Shown: piece after piece, positions 62,406-64,000 of the stretch
How the letters are laid out: every line of letters begins with the position of its first letter
Position numbering within the stretch: the first letter of the stretch is position 1
NCBI RefSeq assembly: GCF_003201975.1
Contig: NZ_QJJQ01000001.1
Span: forward strand, 186,001-250,000
Source of the DNA: Pseudogracilibacillus auburnensis
GTDB taxonomy: Bacteria > Bacillota > Bacilli > Bacillales > Amphibacillaceae
Direction: 5' to 3'
DNA length: 64,000 nucleotides
The notes under the pieces: model-generated
Seen by the model: only the letters and a program-made list of their open reading frames with translations
Database searches by the model: none
Told to the model about the DNA's origin: nothing
Translations under genes and position numbers: made by a program

Positions 62406-63482
62406 TTGAGAAAGTTTTTAACGGTTTTTATGTTAGCAACAGTATTAATTATTTCAGCATGTGGGGGAAAAAATTCTGAAAGTGAGTCATCATCAAAGTC
62501 AAAAGAAAAAATTGATGGTGTTCCTGAAGCGATCCAGGAGGATGTAAAAATTGCAGTTATTAGAAACTTACCTTCTGATGACCATACAAAACAGTTTTTG
62601 GATGGTGCAAGAGCAGAAGGGGAAGCATTTGGTTTCACAGTTGATACTTTTATTTCTGATGGCGATGATGCGAAGTTTCAGGATCTTGTTAAACAAGCGA
62701 TTCAAAAAGATTATGATGGTTTAATTATTTCACATGGTAAGGAAGCGTATTCAAATGAAATGATTCAGCCTGCGGTTGATAAAGGGATGAAGGTTGTCAC
62801 ATTTGATACAGTAGTAGATTTAGAAGGTGTTACAACTACTGTACAAGACGACCATCAACTGGCCGAATTAAGTCTAAATGAAATTGCTAATTTGTCAGAA
62901 GACGGAAAACCAGTAAAAGTGATTAAACTTTGGTTAGGTGGAATACCTCCGCTTGATAGCCGTGAAGAAATTTATAAACAGTTTGAAGAAGAAGGAAAAA
63001 TCGAAACAGTTGAAACAATTGGACCTGCAAACATGCAAAATGTTCAAGGAGATGTCTCAGCCGGAGTAAGCTCCATTCTAGGAAAACACCCAGCAGGGTC
63101 AGTGGATGCCATTTGGGGTTCATGGGACGAGCTTGCAAAAGGCGGATACAACGCATTAAAAGATAATAATCGTTCAGATATTAAATTAATTTCGATCGAT
63201 ATTTCGAATCAAGATATTAATTTAATGTTAGAAGAAAATAGTAACTGGGTTTCTACGGCTGCTGTAGACCCATCATTAATCGGTGTCATGAATATGCGTT
63301 TACTAGCGAAAAAAATCGCTGGAGAAGAAACACCTGATCATTACCAGCTTGAACCAAAATTAATTAAACAAGAAGACCTTACTGCTGAAACGAATATGAC
63401 AAATCTTAATGATGTAATCGACGGTTGGGGAGTTTCAGAAGATTTTGATGAAGATTGGATGAAGAAATTAAGAGAGAATTAA
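62406..63482 (+). CDS. Sugar ABC transporter substrate-binding lipoprotein (RbsB-like)
   Basis: Receptor of 358 residues (Peripla_BP_4 type), lipid-anchored at C19 in ISAC. A Ser/Lys-rich linker precedes VKIAVIRNLPSDDHTKQFLDGARAEGEAFG, then DYDGLIISHG and GMKVVTFDTVVD, the sugar-binding pattern. Translation starts at TTG 62406, supported by GGGGAGG eight bases upstream; a much longer in-frame extension upstream is hydrophobic and Asn/Ile-rich leader sequence without a start signal. A GGCTGGGACA element separates it from its ATPase gene. Confidence 0.9.
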   Translation: MRKFLTVFMLATVLIISACGGKNSESESSSKSKEKIDGVPEAIQEDVKIAVIRNLPSDDHTKQFLDGARAEGEAFGFTVDTFISDGDDAKFQDLVKQAIQKDYDGLIISHGKEAYSNEMIQPAVDKGMKVVTFDTVVDLEGVTTTVQDDHQLAELSLNEIANLSEDGKPVKVIKLWLGGIPPLDSREEIYKQFEEEGKIETVETIGPANMQNVQGDVSAGVSSILGKHPAGSVDAIWGSWDELAKGGYNALKDNNRSDIKLISIDISNQDINLMLEENSNWVSTAAVDPSLIGVMNMRLLAKKIAGEETPDHYQLEPKLIKQEDLTAETNMTNLNDVIDGWGVSEDFDEDWMKKLREN

Positions 63483-63495
63483 ATCGATGCTTCAT

Positions 63496-63623
63496 AGGGC
63501 TGGGACATAACGAAAACGATCAAATCTAAAGACGGACAATGCACTACCTTAGCGAAGTAGATTATGAGAGTGAGCTCTATACAACCATCATTGTTCGGAT
63601 TTTATTTCTTTTGTCCCAATCCT
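63496..63623 (+). repeat. GGCTGGGACA-type palindromic element, short form
   Basis: About 128 bp with inverted ends (AGGGCTGGGACATAA and CTTTTGTCCCAATCCT). It shares TCTAAAGACGGACAATGCA with 29744-29881. It lies between a receptor and its ATPase gene. Confidence 0.7.
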
Positions 63624-63677
63624 ATATTTTTACACTATAGGTAACTAAATTTTAGATTAATAGATAGGTGAGATATA

Positions 63678-64000
63678 GTGGAAACGAAAAAAACAACATT
63701 AAGGATGGAAAACATCTCAATTGAATTTCCTGGTGTTAAAGCATTATCAGATGTTGATTTTGAAATGGAGACAGGTACAATCCATGCACTTATTGGTGCT
63801 AATGGAGCCGGAAAGTCAACATTGATGAAAGTATTATCAGGAGCATATAGCCATTATACAGGTACTATTTTCTTTAATAATGAAGAAGTAATGATTCGTT
63901 CTCCCAAAGAGGCAAAAGACCTTGGTATCGATATCGTCTATCAAGAAGTGGATACAGCATTGATTCCCTATTTAACAGTAGGGGAAAACATTATGTTAGA
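63678..64000 (+). CDS. Sugar ABC transporter ATP-binding protein, N-terminal part (RbsA/MglA-like)
   Basis: The first 107 codons of a sugar importer ATPase, cut by the window edge. It begins at GTG 63678 after AGGTGAGA. Visible features are [14 protein letters not shown], Walker [10 protein letters not shown] and the Q-loop region [21 protein letters not shown], as in tandem-domain RbsA/MglA proteins. It follows its receptor gene on the same strand. Confidence 0.92.
   Translation, partial: METKKTTLRMENISIEFPGVKALSDVDFEMETGTIHALIGANGAGKSTLMKVLSGAYSHYTGTIFFNNEEVMIRSPKEAKDLGIDIVYQEVDTALIPYLTVGENIML

Overview
The window is AT-rich, densely packed DNA with GGAGG-type ribosome binding sites, strong sigma-A promoters and gene families typical of Bacillaceae (PucR, DUF2089, YbjQ, GbsR, DUF420/YozB, many lipoprotein ABC receptors). 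I cannot name genus or species from sequence alone. No tRNA, rRNA, CRISPR array, prophage or transposase gene was seen. Repeats are abundant between genes.

Layout. 1-351 is the start of ung (minus strand, cut by the window edge). 865-5599 holds an AtoE-type short-chain fatty acid transporter and a polar amino acid ABC transporter. 5752-12759 pairs a PucR-type regulator with a divergent operon (aminotransferase, two CoA-transferase subunits, thiolase, M20 deacylase) that resembles the yodTSRQ part of the Bacillus beta-lysine locus. 13270-22364 is a mixed housekeeping region: YbjQ protein, AlkP-superfamily enzyme, glycosyltransferase plus PAP2 phosphatase, DUF2089 pair, an E. coli-type thymidine kinase, a TPR lipoprotein and an MscS channel.

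23123-34091 is a complete phosphonate (C-P lyase) locus, phnGHIJKML plus a PHP-domain phosphoesterase, followed by the transporter phnDCEE. PhnP and PhnN are absent. The PHP protein probably replaces them as a cyclic phosphate dihydrolase. 34386-42541 holds a 3-methyladenine glycosylase, a PadR/DUF1129 pair with a clear promoter and twin operators, a striking 40-bp tandem array (36324-37160), a GbsR-type regulator, a YozB/CtaM-like protein, an MFS carrier and a glycerophosphodiesterase.

42760-61569 is the most interesting region: a large MalT/BTAD-type STAND regulator, a TetR regulator behind a consensus promoter, and a long co-directional cluster with a LIV-type ABC importer, two AMP-forming acyl-CoA ligases, two FabH-like condensing enzymes, a MaoC hydratase, an alpha/beta hydrolase and two SDR dehydrogenases. 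Ligase, FabH-like enzyme and substrate-binding protein each occur twice, and both FabH-like enzymes carry His where FabH has its catalytic Asn. I recognise no described pathway. It looks like uptake, CoA activation and carbon-chain remodelling of an unknown carboxylate. 62406-64000 begins a ribose-type sugar ABC transporter.

Three copies of a 530-580 bp non-coding element with terminal inverted repeats lie beside ABC substrate-binding protein genes (4160-4697, 31075-31607, 51070-51645). Several shorter related elements lie elsewhere.
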